From NCBI GenBank assembly GCA_019449415.1, contig JAGRPP010000031.1, positions 62,001 to 126,000 of the forward strand: DNA of 64,000 bases, written 5' to 3'. Below, piece after piece: positions 52,550 through 61,390 of this stretch (its first letter is position 1; every line of letters begins with the position of its first letter). The notes under the pieces were generated by a model. The model had not been told where the DNA came from and made no database searches. It saw only the letters and a list, made by a program, of their open reading frames with translations. A program made the position numbers and the translations under genes. The DNA comes from Geothrix sp. (GTDB lineage: Bacteria; Acidobacteriota; Holophagae; Holophagales; Holophagaceae).

Positions 52550-53359
52550 ATGCTCCAGACCCTTCCGATCCCCTTTGCCGCCCCCCGAACCCAACCCGAC
52601 ACCCGGGAACCCATGCCCTCCCTGGAGGACCTGGTTTACCGGGCCAGCCTGGTCACCTCCGATGCGCCCCTCCGCCGCGGGGACCGGAAGCGGGTGCTGG
52701 GTTTGAGCCTGGCGGTCTACGGTCTGCTCGGCGCGGCGGGTCTGATCCTCAGTGCCCGCTCGGCCACAACACTGATGGCGCCCAAGACTGTGACCATCAG
52801 CCTGCTGGAAGAAGCGCCTCTGCTGGCACCGCCACCGCCTCCCCCGGCGGGCGTCCAGACCGCCCGCAGCACCGGCCGGGCCTCCACCACACCCCAGGAA
52901 CCCCAGGCCACCCCCGTCCCCACTCCCAGTTCGCCTGTGGAATCACCCGTGCCCGCGGGCACGGCGCCGGCCCACGGCTCGGGGCCTAGCGTTTCAGGGG
53001 GCGTCCCTGGCGGTGTGGCCGGTGGCGTCGCCAGCGGAACGGTGGGCGGGGTCGTCGGGGGAACGGTCGGAGGCATCGTGCCGCCGCGCTTCGACGCGGC
53101 CTACCTGCAGAACCCCCCGCCCGATTACCCCTCGCTCTCCCGCCGCCTGGGAGAAGAGGGTCGGATCATTCTCCGGGTGCTGATCTCTCCCGAGGGCCTG
53201 CCCCGGGATATCCAGCTCCAGGCCAGCAGCGGCTTCCCCCGCCTGGACCAGGCGGCCCTCCAGACCGTGCGCCGCTGGCGCTTCGCCCCCGCCATGCGCG
53301 GGGAGGAACCCCTGGCCGCCTGGGTCCTCGTTCCCATCCGCTTCAACCTCGAGTCCTGA
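52550..53359 (+). CDS. TonB-like energy transducer
   Basis: 269 residues from ATG 52550 (a TTG at 52538 is also in frame). One membrane helix at about 48-70, a Pro/Thr linker with PPPPPP near 95, a Gly/Val repeat at about 147-175 (GGVPGGVAGGVASGTVGG), and the TonB C-terminal domain with YPSLSRRLGEEGRIILRVLIS and VRRWRFAPA. TonB transmits the proton-motive force to outer-membrane receptors. No exbBD genes are present in the window. The receptor gene follows 61 bases later. Confidence 0.85.
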   Translation: MLQTLPIPFAAPRTQPDTREPMPSLEDLVYRASLVTSDAPLRRGDRKRVLGLSLAVYGLLGAAGLILSARSATTLMAPKTVTISLLEEAPLLAPPPPPPAGVQTARSTGRASTTPQEPQATPVPTPSSPVESPVPAGTAPAHGSGPSVSGGVPGGVAGGVASGTVGGVVGGTVGGIVPPRFDAAYLQNPPPDYPSLSRRLGEEGRIILRVLISPEGLPRDIQLQASSGFPRLDQAALQTVRRWRFAPAMRGEEPLAAWVLVPIRFNLES

Positions 53360-53420
53360 TTCCAGGATCCCACCCCACCCACCGCCAACACCCCAACCAC
53401 CCGCCCCATCCGGAGCCATC

Positions 53421-55553
53421 ATGCTTCTCGCCCGAGTTCTGCCTTGCGTCGCCGTCCTGTCCGCCCTGGGCCAATCCCCCGTCCGGGCCCAGGAACCCGC
53501 CAAGCCGGACGCTCCCGCCCCCACCCTGTCCGAAGTGAAGGTGAAGGCCACCAAGGTCAAGCCGGAAACGCGCGAGTACCAGGCGGTGACGGTCCGCACC
53601 GCCACCAAGATCGAGGCCCCCCTCAAGGACATCCCCCAGACCGTGGATCAGGTGCCCGCGGCCCTGCTGAAGGATCAGGGCGCGCGCTCCCTCCAGGACG
53701 CCCTCAAGAATGTGCCGGGTGTGGGCTTCAGCAGCGGCGACGGCCAGCGCGACCAGGTGAGCATCCGCGGCTTCACGGCCATCGGCGACCAGTTCGTGGA
53801 CGGCATCCGCGACGATGGACTGTACTTCCGCGACCTCAGCAATGTCGAACGCGTCGAGGTCCTGAAGGGGCCCGCCTCCGTGCTCTACGGCCGCGGTTCT
53901 TCCGGCGGCATGATCAACCGCATCACCAAGCAGCCGGATGGCCTCACCCTTCGTGAGGTCGAGCTGACCGCCGGCACCCTCGGCCAGCGCCGCGGCAGCT
54001 TCGACCTGGGCGGGGCCGCGGCCGGGACCAACTACCGCGTGACCGGGGCCCTGGAGGATTCGGGTGGATTCCGCAACCAGTCCTTCCTGGAGCGTCAGGC
54101 CCTGGCGCCCTCCTTCGGCTGGCGCTTCTCCAAGGACACCCGGCTCACCGTCCAGTTCGACTACCTGCGCGACAAGCGCGTCACGGATTTCGGCCTGCCC
54201 GGCCTCCTCAGCACGGGCCGCCCCGTGGAGGTCCCCCGCGAAACCTACTATGGCTCCGCCAACGCCCGGAAGGACGACTACAGCCGGTCGGAAGTCTTCG
54301 GCACCACCGTCACCTTCGAGCACCGCTTCAGCTCCAGCCTCAGCCTCCGCAACGCCATGCGGGCCTACGACTTCGACCTGGACCGCCACAACACGCTGGT
54401 GGGCAGCGTGAACGAGACCGCCGGGACGGTCTCCCTCACCCACGGGGACCTGCGCCGCCAGGAACGGGGCGTCTTCAATCAGCTGGAGCTGGTCCAGCGC
54501 CTCTCCACCGGCTCGATCCACCACCAGGTGCTGTACGGCCTTGAAATCGGCATCCAGCGCAAGGGGGCCCGCAACTTCTCCTTCGCCAATGCCGTCACCG
54601 TCTCCCTTTACGACCCCGTCCTGAAGCCCCTGCCCGCCTTCAACTACGCGGTGCCCGCCGGCGACAGCCTGAGCCACCAGAAGAGCCTCAGCGGCTATGT
54701 GCAGGATCTCGTCGAGTTCACGCCGCAGTGGAAGGCCCTCGTCGGCGCGCGGTGGGACCGCTTCGACCAGTCCACCCAGGACTTCAAGGTCTTCAAGACG
54801 CTGGAGCGCACCGACACGGCCTGGAGCCCCCGCGCAGGGCTGGTCTTCCAGCCCACGGAGCTCCAGTCCTACTACCTCTCCTTCAGCCGCAGCTTCCAGC
54901 CTTCCGCCGAGCTGCTGGCCCTGGCCGCGAACAACGCGGCCATCGACCCCGAGCGCACCCGCAACTGGGAACTGGGCGCCAAGTACGACCTCTTCGCCGG
55001 CAAGGGCGCGGCCACCGTGGCCCTCTTCAACCTCGAGCGCACGGGCATCAAGAGCACCGACCCCGCCAACCCCACCCTCCTCATCCCCGTGGGCACCCAG
55101 CGAACCAACGGCCTGGAAGCCAGCCTGGGGGGCGAGATCGCCGAGGGCTGGCGGATCCGCGCGGGCTATGCCCACCTGGACGGCCGCATCACCGGCTCCA
55201 CGCCCGGCACCAAAGTCAGCGGCGTGACCATCGAAGGCCACCGCCCCAGCCTCACGCCCCTCGACAGCGGCAACCTCTGGATCAACTGGGACATCAACCC
55301 CGGCTGGGGCGCCGGCCTGGGCCTGAACACCTCCGGAGACCGGTTCGCCTCGAACAGCAACCTGGTGCGGCTGGGCTCGTACACCACCCTTGATGGGGCC
55401 GTCTACTACCGGGCCACCCGTTGGGATCTGGCCCTGAACCTGAAGAACCTCACCAACAGGAAGTACATCGCCGCCGGTCACGGGGCCAGCGACCTGCTGC
55501 TGGTTCCCGGGGCGCCCTTCAGCGCCGACCTCAGCCTGCGCCTGCGGCTCTAG
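53421..55553 (+). CDS. TonB-dependent siderophore receptor
   Basis: 710 residues with a signal peptide (1-23). A TonB-box-like segment (SEVKVKATKVK) is followed by the plug domain (about 65-170, IPQTVDQVPAALLKDQG, RDQVSIRGF, VEVLKGPASVLYGRGSSGG) and a 22-strand barrel ending in LSLRLRL. The match is to the FhuE/FpvA/FecA siderophore class by plug sequence. It imports an Fe(III) chelate across the outer membrane; which siderophore is unknown. The preceding TonB and following PepSY gene support an iron-uptake operon. Confidence 0.92.
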   Translation: MLLARVLPCVAVLSALGQSPVRAQEPAKPDAPAPTLSEVKVKATKVKPETREYQAVTVRTATKIEAPLKDIPQTVDQVPAALLKDQGARSLQDALKNVPGVGFSSGDGQRDQVSIRGFTAIGDQFVDGIRDDGLYFRDLSNVERVEVLKGPASVLYGRGSSGGMINRITKQPDGLTLREVELTAGTLGQRRGSFDLGGAAAGTNYRVTGALEDSGGFRNQSFLERQALAPSFGWRFSKDTRLTVQFDYLRDKRVTDFGLPGLLSTGRPVEVPRETYYGSANARKDDYSRSEVFGTTVTFEHRFSSSLSLRNAMRAYDFDLDRHNTLVGSVNETAGTVSLTHGDLRRQERGVFNQLELVQRLSTGSIHHQVLYGLEIGIQRKGARNFSFANAVTVSLYDPVLKPLPAFNYAVPAGDSLSHQKSLSGYVQDLVEFTPQWKALVGARWDRFDQSTQDFKVFKTLERTDTAWSPRAGLVFQPTELQSYYLSFSRSFQPSAELLALAANNAAIDPERTRNWELGAKYDLFAGKGAATVALFNLERTGIKSTDPANPTLLIPVGTQRTNGLEASLGGEIAEGWRIRAGYAHLDGRITGSTPGTKVSGVTIEGHRPSLTPLDSGNLWINWDINPGWGAGLGLNTSGDRFASNSNLVRLGSYTTLDGAVYYRATRWDLALNLKNLTNRKYIAAGHGASDLLLVPGAPFSADLSLRLRL

Positions 55554-55556
55554 CCG

Positions 55557-56174
55557 ATGACCCGCCCCCGCCGCTTCCTCGTCTGGCTTCGCAAGGTCCA
55601 CGCCTGGGTGGGCCTGGCGGGCGCGGCCCTGGGTCTCCTCTTCGGGACCACCGGCTTTCTGCTGAACCATCGGGCGGTCCTGAAGGTTCCGGGCGGCCGC
55701 ATCGAAACCGAGAGGATCCAGCTGGAGCTCGCCGAGGCCCCGGCCTCGCCCGAGGCCCTGGCCCGGGACCTGGCCCTCCGCTTCGGCTTCGCACCCGAGC
55801 GGGCCCGCTGGCAGGTCCAGCCCGCGAAGCCCGTGCGGTTCAGCGGGGCCCCCGTCACCACGGCGGGCACCTGGACCGTCCTCCTGGGCACCCACCGCCG
55901 CCAGGCCCGCGCCACCTACCTGCCGGGCAACCGCACGGTGGATGTGGAGGCGCGCCGGGCCGACCTCATCGGGACCCTCCAGCGCATGCACAAGTCCGAT
56001 GCGGGTCACGCACCCTGGATCCTCCTCGCGGACGCCTTCGCGGGGGCCCTGGTCTTCCTCACCTTGAGCGGAACCCTGCTCTGGACCCGCCTCGCCGGCG
56101 AGAGGATGCTGGCCATCGCCCTGGCGGCGGGCGGTTTCCTGACCCTGATGCTGGTGGCCGCCCTGGCCTGGTAG
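55557..56174 (+). CDS. PepSY-associated inner-membrane protein
   Basis: 205 residues. Helices at about 12-35 and near 160-205 flank a periplasmic-type domain. WLRKVHAWVGLAGAALGLLFGTTGFLLNHR is the PepSY-TM helix signature, and LIGTLQRMHKSDAGHAPWILLADAFAGALVFLTLSG matches the C-terminal half. Proteins of this type often accompany siderophore receptors and may serve in iron reduction or release. It begins three bases after the receptor stop. Confidence 0.82.
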   Translation: MTRPRRFLVWLRKVHAWVGLAGAALGLLFGTTGFLLNHRAVLKVPGGRIETERIQLELAEAPASPEALARDLALRFGFAPERARWQVQPAKPVRFSGAPVTTAGTWTVLLGTHRRQARATYLPGNRTVDVEARRADLIGTLQRMHKSDAGHAPWILLADAFAGALVFLTLSGTLLWTRLAGERMLAIALAAGGFLTLMLVAALAW

Positions 56175-56199
56175 TTCCCACCTCCGGCTCGCCCCTGAC

Positions 56200-56262
56200 G
56201 GGCGCCCCTTCGCCCGGCCACGGATCGGTTCGCCCCAGATCCGTGGCCCGGAAGGGGCGCCC
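56200..56262 (+). other. Long hairpin in the operon after the PepSY gene
   Basis: Outer stem of 12 bp (56200-56211 with 56251-56262), a small 4/2 internal loop, then an inner stem of 11 bp (56216-56226 with 56238-56248) and an 11-base loop. There is no T-run after it. It may be an mRNA stability or attenuation element between the receptor operon and the next gene. Confidence 0.5.
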
Positions 56263-56371
56263 TGCGCATGTTGATCGGCGTCATCCCCGCCCGTCGGATC
56301 GCCGCTCCGGGCTCCCATTCCACGCGCCGCCGGTGCCCCGGTTCCGGCAGCCCTTCCCGTTCGGAGGCAAC

Positions 56372-56941
56372 ATGAACCGCATCTCGACATCCCTCGCTGT
56401 GGCCGTGGCGGCCTTCGCCGGCCTGGCACTCCAGGCCGAGGACTTCCAGCCGCTCATGAAGGCCACCCGCACCACCTGGCCCGAGAAGCAGCACATCGGC
56501 GTGATCTGCGACTACAACGCCAGCCAGGCCCAGGTGATGGCCCTGGCCAAGGCCGCCGGCGAAGGCTCGCTGATCACCGTGGCGGACACCCGTCGGCCCG
56601 AGTATGCCGCCTCGGCAGCCCACCTGATCGCCAACCACAAGGCCGACTACCTGGTGCTGCTCCCCGGCGACCGCTCGTTCCGGGACGGTTCCTTCGGCGC
56701 CACCCTCGCCATCAGCCAGCTGGGCCTCCGGGGCGTGCCCGCCATCGGAACCACGGCCGTGGCCCTGAAGCAGGGTGCGGTGTTCAGCGTGGGCGACGGC
56801 ACCCAGGGCGAAGTGCTCGTCACGGACCGCCTCATCGGCACCGTGGATGTGATCCTGCCCAACCGGGCCCTGGCGCAGAAGGCCTCCCTGGTGCTCCGGC
56901 AGGAGGGCATGGCCACCATCGCGGTGCACGCCGCCGAATGA
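56372..56941 (+). CDS. Periplasmic protein of unknown function (substrate-binding-like fold?)
   Basis: 189 residues from ATG 56372 behind GGAGG. The signal peptide ends LALQAED. The rest has alternating beta/alpha pattern: HIGVICDYNASQAQVMALAKAAG, a mid-domain with ADYLVLLPGD and RGVPAIGTTAVALKQGAVFSVG. This resembles the ABC_sub_bind type periplasmic proteins, but it is only half their length and no permease is nearby. Position after a siderophore locus allows a role in iron handling, not shown. Confidence 0.55.
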   Translation: MNRISTSLAVAVAAFAGLALQAEDFQPLMKATRTTWPEKQHIGVICDYNASQAQVMALAKAAGEGSLITVADTRRPEYAASAAHLIANHKADYLVLLPGDRSFRDGSFGATLAISQLGLRGVPAIGTTAVALKQGAVFSVGDGTQGEVLVTDRLIGTVDVILPNRALAQKASLVLRQEGMATIAVHAAE

Positions 56942-57004
56942 CCCCCACGACCCGCCTGCCACGGCCCGGCCCCCGCCGGGCCGTTCTCTTGGCCGGGATC
57001 AGCG

Positions 57005-57757
57005 TCAGAGCCACTCTCCGAACTGTTCGCGGTAGGTCCGGCTCAGGGTGAGGCGGGTGCCATCGCGCATGATCACCAGGTGGTCGCCGCCGGTCCAGGG
57101 CTGGAATTCCTTGATGCAGTCCAGGTTCACGATGGCCGAGCGGTGAATGCGGCGGAACTGGGCGGGATCCAGCCGGGTGAGCAGTCCCGACAAGGTCTGC
57201 CGCAGCAGGTGGGAGGTGCCCTCCACATGGAGGCGCACATAGTTGTCCTCGGCCTCGATCCATTGCAGGCCGGCTGTCTTCACCAGGATATGGCGGTCGC
57301 CCTGCTTCACCAGCAGCCGGTCCACCCAGGGCCGCTCCTTCCGCAGCCCCGCCAGCAGGGCCTCCAGGTCAGGCCCGCTCCCCCCTTCTTTCTGGGTGCA
57401 CCAGCGGCGGGCCCGCTCCAAAGCCTGGTGGAAGCGCTCGGGCGAAAAGGGCTTGAGCAGGTAGTCGAGGGCATGGACCTCGAAGGCCCGGAGCGCGTGC
57501 TGGTCATAGGCCGTGATGAAGAGGGTGGGCGGCATGCGGTCCGCCCCCACGGCCTCCACCACGCCGAAGCCGTCCAGCTCCGGCATCTGGATGTCGAGGA
57601 AGACCAGGTCCGGCGCCAGGTCCTCGATGGCCTTCACCGCCTCGAGGCCGTGGGCGCATTCGGCGGCCACCTCGATGTCCGGCGCCTTGCGGAGCAGATG
57701 GCGGATGCGCTGCCGGGCCAGCGATTCGTCATCCACGATGAGGGCACGCAAGGTCAT
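57005..57757 (-). CDS. LytTR-type response regulator (second system)
   Basis: 250 residues. Receiver domain with Asp55 in VFLDIQMPE, switch TAYDQHA and KPFSPERF. LytTR domain about 150-248 (VDRLLVKQGDRHILV, FRRIHRSAIVNLD). Coupled by ATGA to the kinase upstream. This is the second LytS/LytR-type pair in the window; sequence similarity to the first (49291) is only at domain level. Confidence 0.9.
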   Translation of the reverse strand: MTLRALIVDDESLARQRIRHLLRKAPDIEVAAECAHGLEAVKAIEDLAPDLVFLDIQMPELDGFGVVEAVGADRMPPTLFITAYDQHALRAFEVHALDYLLKPFSPERFHQALERARRWCTQKEGGSGPDLEALLAGLRKERPWVDRLLVKQGDRHILVKTAGLQWIEAEDNYVRLHVEGTSHLLRQTLSGLLTRLDPAQFRRIHRSAIVNLDCIKEFQPWTGGDHLVIMRDGTRLTLSRTYREQFGEWL

Positions 57758-58839
57758 CCGACCTCCGGTCCCGGCCGATCCAGGGGAAGGTGCAACACCA
57801 CGAGGGTACCCCGGCCCGGAGCGCCCAGCAGATCCAGTTGATGCCGGCCCTTGTAGAGCAGCCCCAGGCGGGCCCGGACATTGCCGAGGCCCACGCCCTC
57901 GCGGCCCGGCGTGAACCCCTCGCCGTCATCCTGGACCTCGATCACCAGGCACTCGGAGTCGCGGTGGGCCCGCAGCTGCAGGGTGCCGCCCTGGGGACGG
58001 TCGGAGAGGCCGTGCTTGAGGGCATTCTCCACCAGGGGCTGAAGGATGAAGCTGGGCACCCGCAGGTCCAGCAGGTCGGAGGCGATGTCCACGCGGACCT
58101 GGAGGCGATCCTGGAAGCGCACCTGCTCGATGGCCAGGTAGGCCTGGATGAAGGCCAGCTCTTTGCGCAGCGTCACCAGCTGGTCGGGCGGAGCGTCCAG
58201 GGTCATGCGCAGGAAATCCCCCAGGCGGCTGATCATGTCGTCCGCGCCCTCCGGATTGGCATGGACCAGGGCGGAGATGGAGTTGAGCGTGTTGAAGAGG
58301 AAGTGGGGCTGGAGCTGCATCCGAAGTGCCAGGTTCTGGGCCTCGGCAAACCGGGCCTCCAGTTTCGCGGCCTCGACTTCGCGGGCCTTGTACTTCCGGT
58401 AGATCCGCAACCCGTGGAAGGCGGCGACCACGGCCCACATGAAGAGGAGGTTCGTGTGGAAGTAGGCCCGGTAGAAGCGCGGCAGGCCCTTGAGGAGCTT
58501 CGCCAGATCGAGCGCCTTCCCCTGGTCCCAGGAATCCAGGCGGAGGGAGATGAGGTAGGCCACGAAGAGCCCCAAGGCCGCCACCATCACGCTGGCCAGC
58601 AGGTGCAGGGTCCAGGTCCGCCACTGGGACCAGGCGAAGGATTCGATGGGCCGCCGGTTGGCCAGCCAGATCAGGAAGAGGCCCAGAACGCCCCAGGTCC
58701 CGTTCTGGAGCAGGTTCATCACCACGATCCGGAGGACCGGGGCGGACGGGTACATGGCCAGATCCCAGGTGGCCATGTAGAGCCCCATCAGGGTCCAGAT
58801 GCCCCAGTACCAGCGCCACTTCCCAACCGCGGGTTCCAT
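57754..58839 (-). CDS. LytS-type sensor histidine kinase (second system)
   Basis: 361 residues. Four to five N-terminal hydrophobic helices (about 10-145) without a large periplasmic domain. His179 lies in LQPHFLFNTLNSISALVHA; the HATPase domain has NALKHGLSD and DDGEGFTPG. It would autophosphorylate and pass phosphate to the LytTR protein encoded downstream. It is divergent from tpx with a 156-base gap. Confidence 0.9.
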   Translation of the reverse strand: MEPAVGKWRWYWGIWTLMGLYMATWDLAMYPSAPVLRIVVMNLLQNGTWGVLGLFLIWLANRRPIESFAWSQWRTWTLHLLASVMVAALGLFVAYLISLRLDSWDQGKALDLAKLLKGLPRFYRAYFHTNLLFMWAVVAAFHGLRIYRKYKAREVEAAKLEARFAEAQNLALRMQLQPHFLFNTLNSISALVHANPEGADDMISRLGDFLRMTLDAPPDQLVTLRKELAFIQAYLAIEQVRFQDRLQVRVDIASDLLDLRVPSFILQPLVENALKHGLSDRPQGGTLQLRAHRDSECLVIEVQDDGEGFTPGREGVGLGNVRARLGLLYKGRHQLDLLGAPGRGTLVVLHLPLDRPGPEVG

Positions 58840-58995
58840 GCTCCAAGCCTAGAGACACAAAGGAGTTCCCGCCAGCAGGCTGGGGCGAGCCGAGGCATTC
58901 CAGGGGTGATCTTCCACTCAGAGGTGATCCATCGGTCAGGAATGCCGATACGGATTTCCCTATCGGGAGTAGGATGGGCCCGCCGGGAGGTCACC

Positions 58996-59541
58996 ATGGC
59001 CACGATCACCCTGAACGGCAACCCCGTCCATACCTGCGGCGAACTGCCCACCATCGGCTTCGCCACGCCCCCGTTCACCCTCACGCGCACGGATCTCCGC
59101 GACATCACCAGCGTGGAGCTCGAGGGGAAACGCATCGTGCTGAGCATCTTCCCCAGCCTGGATACGGCCACCTGCGCCCAGAGCATGCGGACCTTCAACG
59201 CCCTCGCGGCGGATCTGAGCGACGCGGTGCTGCTCTGCGTCTCCATGGACCTGCCCTTCGCCCTGGATCTCTTCTGCGGGGCCGAGCGGCTGGAGCGGGC
59301 CGTACCCGTCTCCGCCTTCCGGCACTGCGATTTCGGCACCGCGTTCGGGGTCACCATTGTGGATGGTCCGCTGCGGGGCCTGCTGGCGCGGGCCGTGGTG
59401 GCGCTGGACGAGAACGGCACCGTCGTCCACACCGAGTTGGTGTCCGAGCTCACGCATGAGCCGGACTACGACATGGCCATCCACGCCATCCGGAACCACC
59501 ATCATCCCTGCCCGCAGGATGCCCTCGAGACGACCGAATAG
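58996..59541 (+). CDS. tpx: Thiol peroxidase
   Basis: 181 residues from ATG 58996 behind GGGAGG. Peroxidatic Cys60 in SLDTATCAQS and resolving Cys94 in LFCGAERL give the atypical 2-Cys arrangement of Tpx. The substrate pocket Arg and the IADGPLKG-like IVDGPLRGLLARAVV segment are present. It reduces lipid hydroperoxides and H2O2 with thioredoxin. Extra His-rich residues (NHHHPCP) form a short C-terminal extension. Confidence 0.93.
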   Translation: MATITLNGNPVHTCGELPTIGFATPPFTLTRTDLRDITSVELEGKRIVLSIFPSLDTATCAQSMRTFNALAADLSDAVLLCVSMDLPFALDLFCGAERLERAVPVSAFRHCDFGTAFGVTIVDGPLRGLLARAVVALDENGTVVHTELVSELTHEPDYDMAIHAIRNHHHPCPQDALETTE

Positions 59542-59545
59542 AGAC

Positions 59546-59580
59546 AACCGGCCGGAGCGCAACCGCCCCGGCCGGTTTTT
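59546..59580 (+). terminator. Intrinsic terminator of tpx
   Basis: A perfect 10-bp stem AACCGGCCGG/CCGGCCGGTT with a 12-base loop, followed by TTT then CC and more T. It begins five bases after the tpx stop and lies before the convergent leuD stop. Confidence 0.85.
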
Positions 59581-59594
59581 CCTTTCGCCAGCCT

Positions 59595-60089
59595 TCAGGC
59601 GTTCGTCGCCATCAGCCGCGCGCGGGTGTAGGGGATGAGCCCGCCCGCATCCATGATGCCCTTGCGGGCGGCGGGCAGCTGGACCTGCTCGAAGGCCTTG
59701 CCGGTGGTCTTGTTGAGCACCCGGTCGGCCGTGATCTCCAGCTCATCGCCTTCGCTGGCCTCGAGGCCGGGGCAGATCACCACCTGCAGGCCCAGGTTGA
59801 TGCTGTTCTGCAGGAAGATGCGCGAGATGCTCTTCGCTACCACGGCCACCTCGTGACCCTTGAGGGTCGAGCAGGCCTGCTCCCGGCTGGAGCCACAACC
59901 GAAGTTCTCCCCGCCCACGATGATCGACCCTGCTGGAAAGGCCTTGGCCTTGAGCTTCGCGTTGAACTCGGTGCGGTCGAAGAAGGCGAACTGGGGGGTC
60001 TCCGTGGGCAGCACGGTGGCCATGAAACGGCCCGGGTAGATGTCATCCGTGCTGATGTCGTTCCCGAGCGTGATGATGACCTTGGCCAT
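59595..60089 (-). CDS. leuD: 3-isopropylmalate dehydratase small subunit-like
   Basis: 164 residues, the short single-domain form that pairs with a ~420-residue LeuC. Conserved STDDIYPGRFM, NFGCGSSREQA and LINLGL-type segment (NSINLGLQVV) belong to the swivel domain. Together with LeuC it isomerises or hydrates 2- to 3-hydroxy acids: isopropylmalate, citramalate/citraconate or dimethylmalate. The start at 60089 lies one base after the leuC stop. It is the last gene of a five-gene run on the minus strand. Confidence 0.9.
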   Translation of the reverse strand: MAKVIITLGNDISTDDIYPGRFMATVLPTETPQFAFFDRTEFNAKLKAKAFPAGSIIVGGENFGCGSSREQACSTLKGHEVAVVAKSISRIFLQNSINLGLQVVICPGLEASEGDELEITADRVLNKTTGKAFEQVQLPAARKGIMDAGGLIPYTRARLMATNA

Positions 60090-60090
60090 G

Positions 60091-61380
60091 TCAGGCTCCT
60101 TTCCGGGGGTCGGTGATGACGCCGGTGATTGCCGAGGCGGCGGCCACCACCGGGCTGCAGAGGTAGACCTCACCGGTGGGATTGCCCATGCGGCCCTTGA
60201 AGTTGCGATTGGTGGTGCTGAGGGCCACTTCGTGGTCGCCCAGCGCCCCCTCGTGCACACCCAGGCAGGGACCGCAGCCGGAGTTCATGACCACGGCTCC
60301 GGCCCTCATGAAGTCGTGGATGTAGCCCTTGTCCAGGGCCTGCGCGAAGATCTTGCTTGAGGCGGGGAACACCAGCATCCGGGTTCCTTCCGCGACCTTC
60401 TTGCCCCGTAGGATGGCGGCGGCGTCCGCCAGATCGTCCAGGCGGCCGTTGGTGCAGCTGCCGATGACGATCTGCTGGATTTTGGTGCCAAGGACCTGGT
60501 CGATGGGCTTCACATGGTCCACCATGTGCGGGCAGGCGATCTGGGGCGCCAATGCAGAGACATCGATCTCCACCGTCTGGATGTACTGGGCATCGGGATC
60601 CGGGGTGACGCAGGTGATCGCGTCCACCACACCCGCCTCCTCCCGGAGGTAGCGGACCGTCTCCTCGTCCCCGGGAACGATGCCGGAGGTCGCGCCGGCC
60701 TCCACGCTCATGTTGCAGATGGCGATGCGCCCGCTGGTGCTCATCTTCCGGATGGTCTCGCCGTGGAATTCCAGCACCTTGTAGTTCGCGCCCTGGGCCG
60801 TGAGCTTGCCGATCAGGTGGAGGATGAGGTCCTTGGGGCCGACCATGGGCGGGAATTCGCCCTTCACCACCACCTTGATGGTGGCGGGCACTTCGATGTT
60901 CACCGCGATGCCAAGGCTCCAGGCCGAGGCCATCTCCGTGGCGCCGACGCCGAAGCTGAAGGCGCCGAGGGCCCCGTGGCTGGTGGTGTGGGAATCCGTG
61001 CCCAGCACCACGAAGCCGGGCCGGACATAGCCGTACTCCGGCAGGATCTGATGGCAGATGCCGCCCACATCGCCGCGAATGTCGTGGAACTTGGTGATGC
61101 CGTGCTCGGCCACGAACCCGCGGATCTTCTTCTGGTTGGTGGCGGTCTTGGGGGATTCGGCCGGCACCCGGTGGTCGAAGATGATGGCGATGCGGGAGGG
61201 ATCCCACACCTTCGCCGGGCGGCCCGTCCCCTGGAACACCTCCAGGAACTGGTTGATCACCAGCGCCGCATTTTCATGCGACATGGCGAGGTCGACCCTG
61301 GGTTCGACCACATCTCCCACCTTCACGGAGGCCTGCCCTGCCGCGCGGGCCAGGATCTTTTCGACGACGGTCATGCCCAT
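60091..61380 (-). CDS. leuC: 3-isopropylmalate dehydratase large subunit-like (aconitase family)
   Basis: 429 residues. The 4Fe-4S cluster Cys ligands are in IGSCTNGR and SGCGPC. DHRVPAESPKT, LGTDSHTTSHGALG and MGNP-type segments are all present. The length and sequence fit the LeuC2/HacA/DmdA group rather than E. coli LeuC. The ATG follows GAGGAGG that overlaps the gap after the CoA-transferase stop. Substrate cannot be fixed from sequence; its neighbours suggest a citramalate-type acid. Confidence 0.88.
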   Translation of the reverse strand: MGMTVVEKILARAAGQASVKVGDVVEPRVDLAMSHENAALVINQFLEVFQGTGRPAKVWDPSRIAIIFDHRVPAESPKTATNQKKIRGFVAEHGITKFHDIRGDVGGICHQILPEYGYVRPGFVVLGTDSHTTSHGALGAFSFGVGATEMASAWSLGIAVNIEVPATIKVVVKGEFPPMVGPKDLILHLIGKLTAQGANYKVLEFHGETIRKMSTSGRIAICNMSVEAGATSGIVPGDEETVRYLREEAGVVDAITCVTPDPDAQYIQTVEIDVSALAPQIACPHMVDHVKPIDQVLGTKIQQIVIGSCTNGRLDDLADAAAILRGKKVAEGTRMLVFPASSKIFAQALDKGYIHDFMRAGAVVMNSGCGPCLGVHEGALGDHEVALSTTNRNFKGRMGNPTGEVYLCSPVVAAASAITGVITDPRKGA

Positions 61381-61390
61381 GGGAACCTCC

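Noticed and set aside
53343..56429. 1028-codon minus-strand open frame across the receptor and PepSY genes
   Set aside because: GC-rich third-position bias makes long antisense frames; the translation is Gly/Ala/Arg low-complexity and covers three real genes.
59595..61380. Simple leucine-biosynthesis operon (leuCD with leuB)
   Set aside because: The CoA-transferase and lyase between the dehydrogenase and leuC do not belong to leucine synthesis, and no leuA is visible; I keep the leuC/leuD names for similarity only.
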